Shown: in pieces, positions 30,955 through 39,395 of the stretch | Position numbering within the stretch: position 1 is the first letter of the stretch | Layout: every line of letters begins with the position of its first letter | NCBI RefSeq assembly: GCF_937873765.1 | Contig: NZ_CALMZC010000014.1 | Span: forward strand, 124,001 to 188,000 | Length of the DNA: 64,000 nucleotides | Direction: 5' to 3' | Source: an uncultured Thiothrix sp. | GTDB lineage: Bacteria > Pseudomonadota > Gammaproteobacteria > Thiotrichales > Thiotrichaceae | Translations under genes and position numbers: made by a program | Notes under the pieces: model-generated | What the model saw: only the letters and a program-made list of their open reading frames with translations | Databases searched by the model: none | Told to the model about the DNA's origin: nothing

Positions 30955-32424
30955 TTACAAAGGTTTACTTTCAGCAGGCGGAGTATTACTTGCTGCAGGA
31001 GTTGCTGGCTTCGTTTTGTTTAAGACTAAATCCATGCCCTTCAGAATGTTTAGAGCTTCAAACAATTGATAGTCTTCAGAAGCTAGTGATTTATCTTTCG
31101 CCTCACCTTTCTTCACAATCGCTGCAGCCGAGTCGTTTTCAGTAGGTACTGCTGGTGTGCTTGAGCTGCTATCCGGTGGTGCAGATTCATCCGGTTTGAC
31201 TGTTGTAGTGGCTTCTTCGGGTTTTTTATTCGGGTTACTTAAGTGCTTATTGAAATCGGCTTCTGATAAAGGCGCGATCTCCTCATCAGCCGTTTGATTA
31301 TCAGCAGCGACTTTCAACGGTTTCATTTCAATGTCTGGTTTAATACCTTCCGCTTGAATCGAGCGGCCAGAGGGTGTGAAATAGCGTGCAGTGGTTAATT
31401 TCAATGCAGTCTTTTCATCTAAAGGTAAAACAGTTTGTACTGATCCTTTACCAAAAGTTTTTTGGCCGACGATAATAGCACGTTTGTGGTCTTGTAAGGC
31501 GCCTGCGACAATTTCGGAGGCTGAAGCAGAGCCTTGGTTAACTAAGACAACAACAGGTGCACCGTCCAATTCATCACCGGCATTGGCGGTGTATTCCATC
31601 TTCGCATCTTCAACGCGGCCTTCAGTATAAACAATTTTGCCATCATTCAGGAAAGCATCAGAGACGCCCACGGCAGCATTGAGTACGCCACCGGGGTTAT
31701 TTCGCAAATCTAAAATAATCCCACGCAGATTCTGTTTATTCTCTGCCTTGAGTTTATTTAAGGCTTCGATTAGCGCATCTGTGGTTTTTGCTTGGAAGCT
31801 AGAAATACGGACATAGCCATAACCCGGTTCTAACATGCGACTTTTTACGCTTTGAACTTTAATGACATCACGTGTTAGGGTGACTTTGAAAGGCTTATCT
31901 TTGCCTTCACGTACAATCAATAGATCAATTTGGGTACCAGGTTGACCACGCATCATTTTAACTGCATCGTTGAGCGTCATACCTTTCACAGGCGCTTCAT
32001 CTAAACGAATAATCAAATCGCCAGTCATCAAGCCCGCTTTTTGAGCTGGAGTATCATCAATGGGAGAAATAACTTTAACGAAGCCATCTTCCATCCCCAC
32101 TTCAATACCTAAGCCACCAAATTCGCCGCTAGTACCCACTTGCAGTTCTCTGAATGACTCTTCGTCTAAATAGTCAGAATGGGGGTCTAAGCCTGTCAGC
32201 ATGCCACGGATGGCATTATTGATCATTTCTTTGCTATCGGGTGTTTCTACATAGTCTTGCTTGATTCGTGCATAAACTTCTGTGAATTTTTGTAGTTGTT
32301 CGAGAGGTAGCTCAGTTTGATCAGGAGTTTGTTTAAACGCAAATACACTGAGGCTCAAGCTAGCGCTGACGCCGACTATAGCGCCTGCGAGCACACCGAC
32401 TGCAAGACGATGATTGGGATGCAT
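30955..32424 (-). CDS. C-terminal processing protease, S41 family (CtpA-like)
   Basis: Periplasmic serine protease with a Ser-Lys dyad. A membrane anchor or signal segment lies at residues 7-30 (LAVGVLAGAIVGVSASLSLSVFAF). The PDZ domain follows (about 90-175, FGGLGIEVGMEDGFVKVISP), then the S41 catalytic core with GSASASEIVAGALQD (Ser) and GQKTFGKGSVQT (Lys). The Pro/Ser/Thr-rich C-terminal part (about 395-489) has two low-complexity runs. It lies downstream of envC on the same strand, an order also found in Pseudomonas and relatives, which suggests a role in murein hydrolase control. Confidence 0.92.
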   Translation of the reverse strand: MHPNHRLAVGVLAGAIVGVSASLSLSVFAFKQTPDQTELPLEQLQKFTEVYARIKQDYVETPDSKEMINNAIRGMLTGLDPHSDYLDEESFRELQVGTSGEFGGLGIEVGMEDGFVKVISPIDDTPAQKAGLMTGDLIIRLDEAPVKGMTLNDAVKMMRGQPGTQIDLLIVREGKDKPFKVTLTRDVIKVQSVKSRMLEPGYGYVRISSFQAKTTDALIEALNKLKAENKQNLRGIILDLRNNPGGVLNAAVGVSDAFLNDGKIVYTEGRVEDAKMEYTANAGDELDGAPVVVLVNQGSASASEIVAGALQDHKRAIIVGQKTFGKGSVQTVLPLDEKTALKLTTARYFTPSGRSIQAEGIKPDIEMKPLKVAADNQTADEEIAPLSEADFNKHLSNPNKKPEEATTTVKPDESAPPDSSSSTPAVPTENDSAAAIVKKGEAKDKSLASEDYQLFEALNILKGMDLVLNKTKPATPAASNTPPAESKPL

Positions 32425-32555
32425 GCTATTTCTTCTCCAGGCTTTTTGAAGCCATTTTCTTTAAATATATCTAGTGCATTAGCCCGGAATCGAGGAGTTT
32501 AACCCTTATCGACAGGCACTGATTTCAGGTAAGTGCAGGCTCATAGTTTAGCGTA

Positions 32556-33836
32556 TTAGCGTAACCATTGCGCAGGATTTTGTAATGAGCGGCCCTTCCT
32601 AACCTCGAAGTAGAGTGCGTCCTGTTCTTGCCCACCGGAGCTGCCTACGGCTGCTATGACCTCGCCTGCTTTTACTAGATCGCCAACCTGTTTATAGTTA
32701 GCGCGGTTGTAGGCATACAATGTCATATAGTTGCGGTCATGTTCAATAATTGTTAAAAAACCGTAACCATCCATTTGCCCGACATAAGCAATTTTACCGG
32801 GTGCGATAGCTCGTACTTTAGAACCACCTTGAGCTGCAATCACCATCCCTTGCCAATTTTGTTTCTCATTCCGTTGGCTGCCATACGCATGTAAAACCTG
32901 ACCCGATACCGGTGCTGGCAAACGTCCTTTTAAATTAGAAAAGGACTTATTTGAAGTGAATTCACTGGTAACTGATTGAGTTGGCGTTTTTTCAACTTTT
33001 TGCGCGACTTCAGGATTTTCCGGCTCAACTGACTTAGCCGAATTTGGCTCACTTTGGAGTTTTGGTTCGGGTTTTTCTGGTGCAGTTGGCGTCTGTACTA
33101 TAGAGCGTGCGGCTAATTCATCAAATTTGGTCTGTAGTTTGGCTTCTTGCACACGTAAGCGCTCAACTTGATCTTGCTTAATGCGGATTTCATTCTTTAA
33201 ACGCTGCAAAACGGTTTCGCGTGAGGCAACCGTGCTTTGTAAGGACTTTTTTTGCCCATGCAGATTCTCTTCTAAACTAGTGAGTTGCAGACGATCTTTT
33301 TCCATTTGATTGGTTAAATCTTGGACTTTAATAATAGACGCATTGAGTGCTGCTATTTTGGTACTGCGATGTGCATTCAAATACTCGAAATAGTGCAAGG
33401 TACGGCTAATATCAGAAGGGTTATCTTGGCGTAGCAGTAAGCGTAGATAGGATTGATCACCAGCGGTATACATGGCTACCAGTTGCTGGGCTAAAGCCGC
33501 GCGTTGAGTTTCGACGTCAACATCTAGTTTTTCTTTTTGTTTATTTGCAGTTTGTAAGCGATTTAACAGTGCTTCGATTTTTTGCTCATTGGCATACACA
33601 GTTTTATCGATATCGCTGATTTTTTTCTCCATCTGATTAACTTCATCATTTAAATTTTCAGACTGTTGTTGTTGACGATCAATTTGGGTTTTTAAACGAT
33701 CAATTTCTTGGCTGACCGCTGAATTTTCAACACTTTGTCCCCAAGTCACGCTGCTCAACAGTAAAAAAAATAAGCCAGCTAGCAGTAGCTTGCTAGTTGC
33801 ATGGGTGAGAGGTAAGAGCTGGGTTTGAAGTTTCAT
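32556..33836 (-). CDS. envC: Murein hydrolase activator EnvC family protein
   Basis: Periplasmic activator of division amidases. It has an N-terminal signal segment (about residues 15-34), a long coiled coil (about 35-245, rich in Q/E/K/L) and a linker. A C-terminal LytM domain follows (about 310-426). The HxH-type motif of active LytM enzymes is replaced by LYFEVR, as in E. coli EnvC (from memory), so it should activate amidases and not cut murein itself. The gene is divergent from the ArsR regulator and precedes ctp. Confidence 0.9.
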   Translation of the reverse strand: MKLQTQLLPLTHATSKLLLAGLFFLLLSSVTWGQSVENSAVSQEIDRLKTQIDRQQQQSENLNDEVNQMEKKISDIDKTVYANEQKIEALLNRLQTANKQKEKLDVDVETQRAALAQQLVAMYTAGDQSYLRLLLRQDNPSDISRTLHYFEYLNAHRSTKIAALNASIIKVQDLTNQMEKDRLQLTSLEENLHGQKKSLQSTVASRETVLQRLKNEIRIKQDQVERLRVQEAKLQTKFDELAARSIVQTPTAPEKPEPKLQSEPNSAKSVEPENPEVAQKVEKTPTQSVTSEFTSNKSFSNLKGRLPAPVSGQVLHAYGSQRNEKQNWQGMVIAAQGGSKVRAIAPGKIAYVGQMDGYGFLTIIEHDRNYMTLYAYNRANYKQVGDLVKAGEVIAAVGSSGGQEQDALYFEVRKGRSLQNPAQWLR

Positions 33837-33947
33837 ACTGCTAGTATATCGGTCATAGTGACATTAATTTTGTGCAAATTGATCATAGGTAGCTCCTTTC
33901 TGCTTGTCCAGCCTTGAATCGACTCGTGCTTTTGAGTATATGATTGT

Positions 33948-33971
33948 ATTTGTGTATGCTAATATACAAAT
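33948..33971. promoter_or_regulatory. Operator-like palindrome upstream of the ArsR gene
   Basis: ATTTGTGTAT (33948-33957) and ATATACAAAT (33962-33971) are inverted arms matching at 9 of 10 positions with a 4-base GCTA spacer. It lies 62 bases upstream of the ArsR-family start in the envC/arsR divergent region. AT-rich palindromes of this size are typical operators of winged-helix ArsR dimers. That it binds this regulator is inference. Confidence 0.6.
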
Positions 33972-34032
33972 CATTAGAGCAAGTTAGCGCTTGCGATGGA
34001 ATTAAAAGTTTAGGTGCTAGTGCCGTAGATTA

Positions 34033-34398
34033 ATGGGTCAGTGTATGCAAATAGAACTAAGAGACAGCGCAAATTTGGAAAACAGTTGTGATATTACTAG
34101 CCCCATGTTGGCACGTGATGAGGATATTGACCGTGCTTCACGCTCTTTGAAGGCAATTTCTCATCCTTTACGCTTAAAGATCCTTTGCGTGCTAGGTAAC
34201 CAAGAAGTCAATGTGCAAGACATTGTTGATAGTGTGGGTACTTCACAAAGCAATATCTCGCAGCATCTAGCTATTTTGCGCGATAAAGGTATTCTGACTT
34301 CACGGAAAGACGCCAACCGTGTGTACTATAAAGTTGGTGATTATCGGACTTTGCGCTTGATTAGTATGATGCAGGAAGTGTTCTGTCCTTCGCACTAA
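34033..34398 (+). CDS. ArsR/SmtB family regulator, probable persulfide sensor (SqrR/BigR/YgaV type)
   Basis: A 121-residue winged-helix repressor. The HTH is DIVDSVGTSQSNISQHLAILRDKGIL (about 63-88) and the wing is SRKDANRVYYKV. Two cysteines sit where persulfide sensors of the SqrR/BigR/YgaV group have theirs: C52 in helix 2 (RLKILCVLG) and C118 near the end (EVFCPSH). The metal-site motif ELCVCDL of ArsR/SmtB is absent. These features, and the downstream rhodanese, glutaredoxin and thioredoxin genes, suggest that reactive sulfur species are the signal. ATG 34045 is an alternative start. Confidence 0.85.
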   Translation: MGQCMQIELRDSANLENSCDITSPMLARDEDIDRASRSLKAISHPLRLKILCVLGNQEVNVQDIVDSVGTSQSNISQHLAILRDKGILTSRKDANRVYYKVGDYRTLRLISMMQEVFCPSH

Positions 34399-34490
34399 TT
34401 ATGTTGGTTAACCATAAGCTAACTGCGCAAAGCTCTTTACGCTCTGCGCACATCTGTATATCTTAAGCTCCACTTTCTGGAGGACTTCAA

Positions 34491-34916
34491 TTGAACGAAT
34501 ATATGGCATTTGTCCAAAACCATTCTCTATTGGTGATGGGCTTTATGGGTGTGCTTGGTCTGATTATTTGGACAGAATTTAATCGGATGACCCGCAAATA
34601 TAAGCAAGTGGATGTCAACCAAGCTGTCAAATTGATGAATAATGATGAATCGCTAGTGCTAGATGTGCGCGAAGATAATGAGGTACGCGAAGGTAAAATC
34701 CAAGGTGCTAAGCATATTCCTTTAGGGCAGCTAGATAAACGCATTGCTGAGATTGAAAAAAGCAAAGAAAAACCTATCTTAGTGTATTGCCGCTCAGGGA
34801 ATCGTTCAGCACACGCTTGTGCGACCTTGACTAAACATGGTTTTGCGCAAGTTACTAATTTGTCCGGCGGTTTTAGCGCTTGGCAATCTGCAAATTTACC
34901 GGTAGTGAAAAAGTAA
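34491..34916 (+). CDS. Membrane-anchored rhodanese-like protein
   Basis: A 141-residue protein with one transmembrane helix (about residues 12-28) and a single cytoplasmic rhodanese domain (about 38-138). The active-site Cys100 lies in the loop YCRSGNRS. It resembles E. coli YibN (from memory), which also lies before grxC and secB. The TTG start at 34491 is chosen because a strong GGAGG (34479-34483) is 7 bases upstream; ATG 34503 would be 19 bases away. It is likely to handle sulfane sulfur in this redox gene cluster. Confidence 0.9.
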   Translation: MNEYMAFVQNHSLLVMGFMGVLGLIIWTEFNRMTRKYKQVDVNQAVKLMNNDESLVLDVREDNEVREGKIQGAKHIPLGQLDKRIAEIEKSKEKPILVYCRSGNRSAHACATLTKHGFAQVTNLSGGFSAWQSANLPVVKK

Positions 34917-34921
34917 TTGTC

Positions 34922-35179
34922 ATGCCTGCTATTAAGCTCTATGGCACACGTTTTTGCCCTTATTGTGTAAGAGCACGTTTGCTATTGAAACAAAAACAAG
35001 TTGAGTTTGAAGACTTAGCTGTAGGTGGGGCAGGTATTACTTGGGCTGAATTAGAACAGATGACTGGACGTGATACGGTTCCACAAATTTACATTGGGGA
35101 TCTACATGTGGGTGGTTACGACGATTTAGCAGCTTTAAATCGCTCTGGTGAGTTAGACAAATTATTAGGGTTAGTGTGA
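34922..35179 (+). CDS. grxC: Glutaredoxin 3
   Basis: An 85-residue thioredoxin-fold protein with the CPYC dithiol active site at C12-C15, the TVPQIYIGDLHVGGYDDL glutathione-binding region and normal length. It reduces protein disulfides and mixed disulfides using glutathione. An open frame extends back to 34880, but homology begins at ATG 34922, 5 bases after the rhodanese stop. It precedes trxC and secB; rhodanese-grxC-secB-gpsA order is common in gammaproteobacteria. Confidence 0.94.
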   Translation: MPAIKLYGTRFCPYCVRARLLLKQKQVEFEDLAVGGAGITWAELEQMTGRDTVPQIYIGDLHVGGYDDLAALNRSGELDKLLGLV

Positions 35180-35180
35180 T

Positions 35181-35606
35181 ATGTATATTGTTTGCCCTCA
35201 TTGCCATAAGACAAATCGAGTTTCAGAAGATAAATTAGCAAGTGATCCACATTGTGGTGCTTGCGCTAAGGTTTTATTCACTGGGCAGCCGACAGAATTT
35301 AAATTCGCTGGTTTGCAACGGCATATTCAAAAAAGTGAATTGCCTATTCTTGTGGATTTCTGGGCACCTTGGTGTGGGCCTTGCCGAGTGATGGCACCAG
35401 CTTTTGCTGAGGCAGCCGCGCGTTTAGAGCCGAAGATTCGCTTTGCTAAAGTAAATACCGAAGATGATCAACAAGCGAGCATGATTTATGGCATTCGCAG
35501 TATTCCAACCATGATATTATTTAATGGTGGGCAAGAGGTAGCGCGTGTTTCTGGTGCTATGAATGCACAGCAAATTCAAAACTGGGTTCAGCAAAATCTG
35601 GCCTAA
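35181..35606 (+). CDS. trxC: Thioredoxin TrxC (thioredoxin 2)
   Basis: A 141-residue thioredoxin with the N-terminal zinc-binding extension of thioredoxin 2 (C5xxC8 and C25xxC28) and the active site WCGPC (C64, C67). The rest is a normal thioredoxin fold with the cis-proline SIPTM. In E. coli TrxC belongs to the oxidative stress response. Its insertion between grxC and secB adds a third thiol-redox gene to this cluster. It starts 1 base after the grxC stop. Confidence 0.95.
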   Translation: MYIVCPHCHKTNRVSEDKLASDPHCGACAKVLFTGQPTEFKFAGLQRHIQKSELPILVDFWAPWCGPCRVMAPAFAEAAARLEPKIRFAKVNTEDDQQASMIYGIRSIPTMILFNGGQEVARVSGAMNAQQIQNWVQQNLA

Positions 35607-35664
35607 GCTTTAGTAAGATCAACAAAAACGAGTTTACCGTACTTTCAAGGAGTCAAAGTCCGTC

Positions 35665-36144
35665 ATGGCTGAGCAAGAGAACCAACAAGAACCCCAGTTC
35701 ATTATCCAACGTATTTACGTGAAAGATGTGTCCTTTGAAGCACCAAATTCACCTCAGGTCTTTACTGAAGAGTGGAATCCAGATACCAACTTGGATTTGA
35801 ACACGAATGTGAATGTGCTAGCCAATAGTAACTACGAAGTTGAGTTGTCACTGACGATTACTGTGAGTAGTAATAGCAAAACCGCGTTCTTAGTTGAAGT
35901 AAAGCAAGCGGGCGTATTCTTCATTAGTGGTTATGGTCAAGAACAACTCAATCACTTATTAGCGGCTTATTGCCCCAATACCTTATTCCCGTATGCGCGC
36001 GAAGTAATTGCAGGTATGGTCTCGAAAGGTAGCTTCCCAGAAATGCATCTATCCCCTATTAATTTTGATGCACTCTATGCTAAGCGTTTACAAGAGCAAA
36101 CAGCTACCCAAGCCCCAGCTGCTCCTGCCACTGTAGCAGCCTAG
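35665..36144 (+). CDS. secB: Protein-export chaperone SecB
   Basis: Tetrameric cytoplasmic chaperone that holds preproteins unfolded and delivers them to SecA. The 159-residue protein shows IQRIYVKDVSFEAPNSP, the beta-sheet core, CPNTLFPYAREVI and the FPEMHLSPINFDALY segment. The start has AAGGAG about 12 bases upstream. Its stop overlaps the gpsA GTG start by one base, as in many gammaproteobacteria where secB and gpsA are adjacent. Confidence 0.96.
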   Translation: MAEQENQQEPQFIIQRIYVKDVSFEAPNSPQVFTEEWNPDTNLDLNTNVNVLANSNYEVELSLTITVSSNSKTAFLVEVKQAGVFFISGYGQEQLNHLLAAYCPNTLFPYAREVIAGMVSKGSFPEMHLSPINFDALYAKRLQEQTATQAPAAPATVAA

Positions 36145-37148
36145 TGAGCTCTGTGCAGTCGATTGCTGTTTATGGCGCAGGCTCTTGGGGAACTGCGCTT
36201 GCTTTACAATTAGCACGAAATGGTAGTGAAGTTTGGCTTTGGGATATTGATACTGAGCATGTCCGCCAAATTGAGCAAGAGCGGGTGAATACACGCTATT
36301 TGCCGCAAATTCCCTTCCCAGACAAGCTCCATGTCCATCCCGATTTAGCTCAAGTAGCACAACACGCACATTGGCATCTGGTGGTAGTTCCCAGTCATGG
36401 CTTTCGCAGCTTGCTGATGGAGTTTAAAGATTTGCTGCCCAGCAGTGATAGTATTTGCTGGGCAACTAAGGGCTTAGAGCTGAATACTGGTAAGCTCCTG
36501 CACGAGGTCATGAATGAAACCTTGCCAGATTTTAACAATTACGTAGTTGTTTCGGGGCCAACTTTTGCTTTAGAAGTCGCTAAAGGTTTACCCACAGCCA
36601 TGACTGCAGCTGCGACTCACGCTGAGTTAGCTCAGCAAGTTGCAAGTGCTTTCCATGGTCAAAACTATCGGGTCTATATCAGTGATGACATTGTCGGGGT
36701 AGAGCTGGGTGGTGCGGTAAAGAATGTGTTAGCCATTGCGGCGGGTATTTCTGACGGTTTGGGCTTCGGGGCGAATGCGCGGGCGGCTTTGATCACGCGT
36801 GGTTTAGCGGAAATGATGCGCTTAAGCCAACATTTGCGAGCCAAACCAGAAACCCTAATGGGTTTAGCTGGTTTAGGTGATTTAGTTTTAACCTGCACCG
36901 ATGATCAGTCACGTAATCGCCGTTTAGGTTTAGCTTTGGGGCAAGGCAAAGATTTACAAACGGCCTTAACTGAAATTGGTCAAGCGGTGGAGGGGGCTAA
37001 GTCAGCGCATTCTATTGGCAAGCTGGCTGAGCGTGCGGGTGTGGAAATGCCTATCTGTCGGCAAGTTACCCGTATTCTGTATGAAGGTTTACCGCCTTGC
37101 CAAGCTGTGCAAGAGCTGATTGGGCGCGATTTAAAAGCTGAATTCTGA
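36144..37148 (+). CDS. gpsA: Glycerol-3-phosphate dehydrogenase (NAD(P)+)
   Basis: Cytoplasmic enzyme reducing dihydroxyacetone phosphate to sn-glycerol-3-phosphate for phospholipid synthesis. The N-terminal Rossmann motif IAVYGAGSWGTALALQLA, the GPTFALEVAKGLPTA segment and the catalytic region GAVKNVLAIAAGISDGLGFGANARAALITRGLAEM are intact. 334 residues is normal. The start is GTG 36144, overlapping the secB TAG by one base. Confidence 0.95.
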   Translation: MSSVQSIAVYGAGSWGTALALQLARNGSEVWLWDIDTEHVRQIEQERVNTRYLPQIPFPDKLHVHPDLAQVAQHAHWHLVVVPSHGFRSLLMEFKDLLPSSDSICWATKGLELNTGKLLHEVMNETLPDFNNYVVVSGPTFALEVAKGLPTAMTAAATHAELAQQVASAFHGQNYRVYISDDIVGVELGGAVKNVLAIAAGISDGLGFGANARAALITRGLAEMMRLSQHLRAKPETLMGLAGLGDLVLTCTDDQSRNRRLGLALGQGKDLQTALTEIGQAVEGAKSAHSIGKLAERAGVEMPICRQVTRILYEGLPPCQAVQELIGRDLKAEF

Positions 37149-37155
37149 GGTGAGT

Positions 37156-38115
37156 ATGTCAAAGGCTCCGTATGCTCTTGGGGTAGTTATGGACCCGATT
37201 GCTAGCATCAATACTAAAAAAGATAGTACGTTCGCGATGATGCTAGAGGCACAACGCCGGGGCTGGGCGCTGTTTTATATGCTGCAAGACAGTTTATTTG
37301 CGGATAACGGCATCACTTTTGCGCGTATGCAGCCTGTACAAGTCCAAGATGATCCTAAGAGTTGGTTTAGTCTAGGTGAGCCTGTCACCCGCGAATTACA
37401 TCGCCTTAATTGCGTATTGATGCGTAAAGATCCTCTTTTCAATATGGAGTATATCTACACTACTTATTTATTGGAGCTAGCACAGCGCCAAGGCTTATTA
37501 GTGGTTAATCGTCCCGAAAGTATTCGTGCTGCTAACGAAAAGTTGTTTACTGCATGGTTTCCTGAGTTTTGTCCAGCCACTCGTGTGACTCGTGACATGC
37601 AACGGATCAGAGAGTTTTTAGCAGAGCAAGGTCATATTGTGGTCAAGCCGTTAGATGGGATGGGTGGCTCAATGATTTTTCAGGTACACCAAGGTGATCC
37701 CAATCGTAGCGTGATTCTAGAAACTATTACCGATTATGGTCGCCGCACGATAATGGCTCAGCGTTTTTTACCGGAATTTAAACAAGGTGATAAGCGTATT
37801 CTGGTGATTGATGGTGTGCCATTTCCTTATGGTTTAGCACGCATTCCAGCAGAGGGGGAAAGTAGGGGCAATCTAGCAGCAGGTGCGACCGGAGTCGGTT
37901 CGCCCTTAACAGAACGCGAACAGGCGATTTGTGCAGCTATCGGGCCAGTTTTAAAAGAAATGGGCTTGTTGTTTGTGGGCTTAGACGTCATTGGCGATTA
38001 TGTGACTGAGATCAATGTCACTAGCCCTACCTGTATTCGTGAGTTAGACAAAATCTATAATACTAATATCGCCGCTTTGTTATTCGCGGCGATAGAGCAG
38101 CGCTTAGCAGCTTGA
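37156..38115 (+). CDS. gshB: Glutathione synthetase
   Basis: ATP-grasp enzyme joining gamma-glutamylcysteine and glycine to make glutathione. The family segments VMDPIASINTKKDSTFAMMLEAQRRGW, HIVVKPLDGMGGSMIFQV and VIGDYVTEINVTSPTCIREL are clear. I choose ATG 37156 because GAGG at 37147-37150 is 5 bases upstream; a GTG at 37150 is the alternative. About 319 residues. It follows gpsA by 7 bases, so glutathione synthesis joins the same run of genes as glutaredoxin and thioredoxin. Confidence 0.95.
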   Translation: MSKAPYALGVVMDPIASINTKKDSTFAMMLEAQRRGWALFYMLQDSLFADNGITFARMQPVQVQDDPKSWFSLGEPVTRELHRLNCVLMRKDPLFNMEYIYTTYLLELAQRQGLLVVNRPESIRAANEKLFTAWFPEFCPATRVTRDMQRIREFLAEQGHIVVKPLDGMGGSMIFQVHQGDPNRSVILETITDYGRRTIMAQRFLPEFKQGDKRILVIDGVPFPYGLARIPAEGESRGNLAAGATGVGSPLTEREQAICAAIGPVLKEMGLLFVGLDVIGDYVTEINVTSPTCIRELDKIYNTNIAALLFAAIEQRLAA

Positions 38116-38117
38116 GA

Positions 38118-38357
38118 CTAATGCTGAGTAATCATCGCGAGCAGTTCATCTTTTAAGTGCAGACGTTTCTTCTTTAAACTTTCCACGACTTCATCTGCTG
38201 GAGTTTCGATCTCTTGTTGAATGCGATGGAGTTGATGCTCCAGCTCATCATATTCACCAAACAAACGCGCAAAGTGATGATTTTCCAATTTTAGCTGATG
38301 AATACGCTCCTTATGCTCTGGGAATTCGTGCAATAAGTCGTGTGACTCTCCAAACAT
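38118..38357 (-). CDS. YdcH family protein (DUF465)
   Basis: A 79-residue, highly charged, fully helical protein with coiled-coil character (HKERIHQLKLENHHFARLFGEYDELEHQLHRIQ, ending in LKKKRLHLKDELLAMI). This matches the YdcH/DUF465 family of small cytoplasmic proteins of unknown function. It is convergent with gshB (2-base gap) and has a weak ribosome binding site AGGAG upstream of ATG 38357. Confidence 0.85.
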   Translation of the reverse strand: MFGESHDLLHEFPEHKERIHQLKLENHHFARLFGEYDELEHQLHRIQQEIETPADEVVESLKKKRLHLKDELLAMITQH

Positions 38358-38511
38358 TTTCTATATCTCCTATATGTAAATCTATTAAGGATCCTCAAAG
38401 ATACCATATTGCTCTAGTGGCGACCTAAGAAAAATCAAGCTTAGTACGGCCTAGCATCCGACAGATGCTCTGTTTAGAATGCTGGTTTTTACACATGCAT
38501 GCGAGCTAGGG

Positions 38512-38928
38512 ATGAAAGCACGGGTTAAATGGTTAGATCATATGAGTTTTGTCGGTGAGTCAGGCAGTGGTCATTCAGTGGTAATGGACGGTGCTCAGGA
38601 AGCAGGGGGGCGTAACCTAGGTATTAGGCCAATGGAAATGCTGCTTTTAGGCTTAGGGGGCTGCTCTTCCTTCGATGTAGTAATGATTTTACAAAAATCG
38701 CGTCAAGCTATCAGTGATTGTGAAGTGCTGTTAGAAGCTGAGCGTGCGAATGAAGATCCAAAGGTTTTTACGCGTATTCATATGCACTTTATTGTCAAAG
38801 GGCATAATCTGTCTACTGATAAAGTCGAGCGCGCTGTCAAATTGTCAGCAGAAAAATACTGCTCTGCCTCTATGATGTTAGGCAAAACTGCTGAAATTAC
38901 ACATGGCTTTGAAGTAATTGAAGGTTAG
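38512..38928 (+). CDS. OsmC family protein, YhfA type
   Basis: A 138-residue OsmC-fold protein closely resembling E. coli YhfA as I recall it (start MKARVKWLDHMSFVGESGSGH, then PMEMLLLGLGGCSSFDVV and SAEKYCSASMMLGK). The two family cysteines are present: one in GGCSS and one in EKYCSA. YhfA has no established function; OsmC relatives reduce hydroperoxides. The frame is open from 38479, but homology begins at ATG 38512. Confidence 0.88.
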   Translation: MKARVKWLDHMSFVGESGSGHSVVMDGAQEAGGRNLGIRPMEMLLLGLGGCSSFDVVMILQKSRQAISDCEVLLEAERANEDPKVFTRIHMHFIVKGHNLSTDKVERAVKLSAEKYCSASMMLGKTAEITHGFEVIEG

Positions 38929-39395
38929 TCTTTGTAGGAAAAATGTGCATATTACCTAAATTAACTTGCGCTGTATCCTTGAGTTCTGCATAGTTCGCAA
39001 CTTTGGAGGTAGAGGAAAAGATAGTCAGATTTAGTAGCTAATAAAAACAGTTGTAGTTCGCTTAGATTTTGATCGAACTATCAAGTCTCCAAAAAATTTA
39101 CCTATACTCAACTTACCAAGTATTTTATTAGAATGAGACTGATGATTAATCAAGATAACTATCAGACTGGGCTAAATAAAAGTGGAATGTCAATAAAGAA
39201 TTTTAGTAAGTATTAATATTTTAATAATTAACTAATTTCACTCAAAACTGATATTTTTTATGCTTTCTATAGAAACAAAGTAAATATTTTGCTAGTTTCG
39301 TTTGTGGGGAAGTCAGTGGGGTTGAGTATGTATCCGGATTGATACATAGTCCTGAGTGAAATGGATTTCGATGATCGTTGTATCCGAGGGAATTC
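38929..39395. other. AT-rich gene-free stretch with two inverted repeats
   Basis: I see no gene here. The 467 bases are AT-rich, especially 39040-39300. Two perfect inverted repeats stand out. TAGTTCG (39054-39060) pairs with CGAACTA (39074-39080). TATGTATC (39327-39334) pairs with GATACATA (39341-39348), 47 bases before the lipoprotein gene. Neither is followed by a T run, so they look more like operators or 5'-UTR hairpins than terminators. Confidence 0.5.

Noticed and set aside
34487..34765. Minus-strand open frame over the rhodanese gene
   Set aside because: Overlaps the anchored rhodanese, whose TTG start has a strong ribosome binding site; the minus frame is Ser/Thr-rich shadow.
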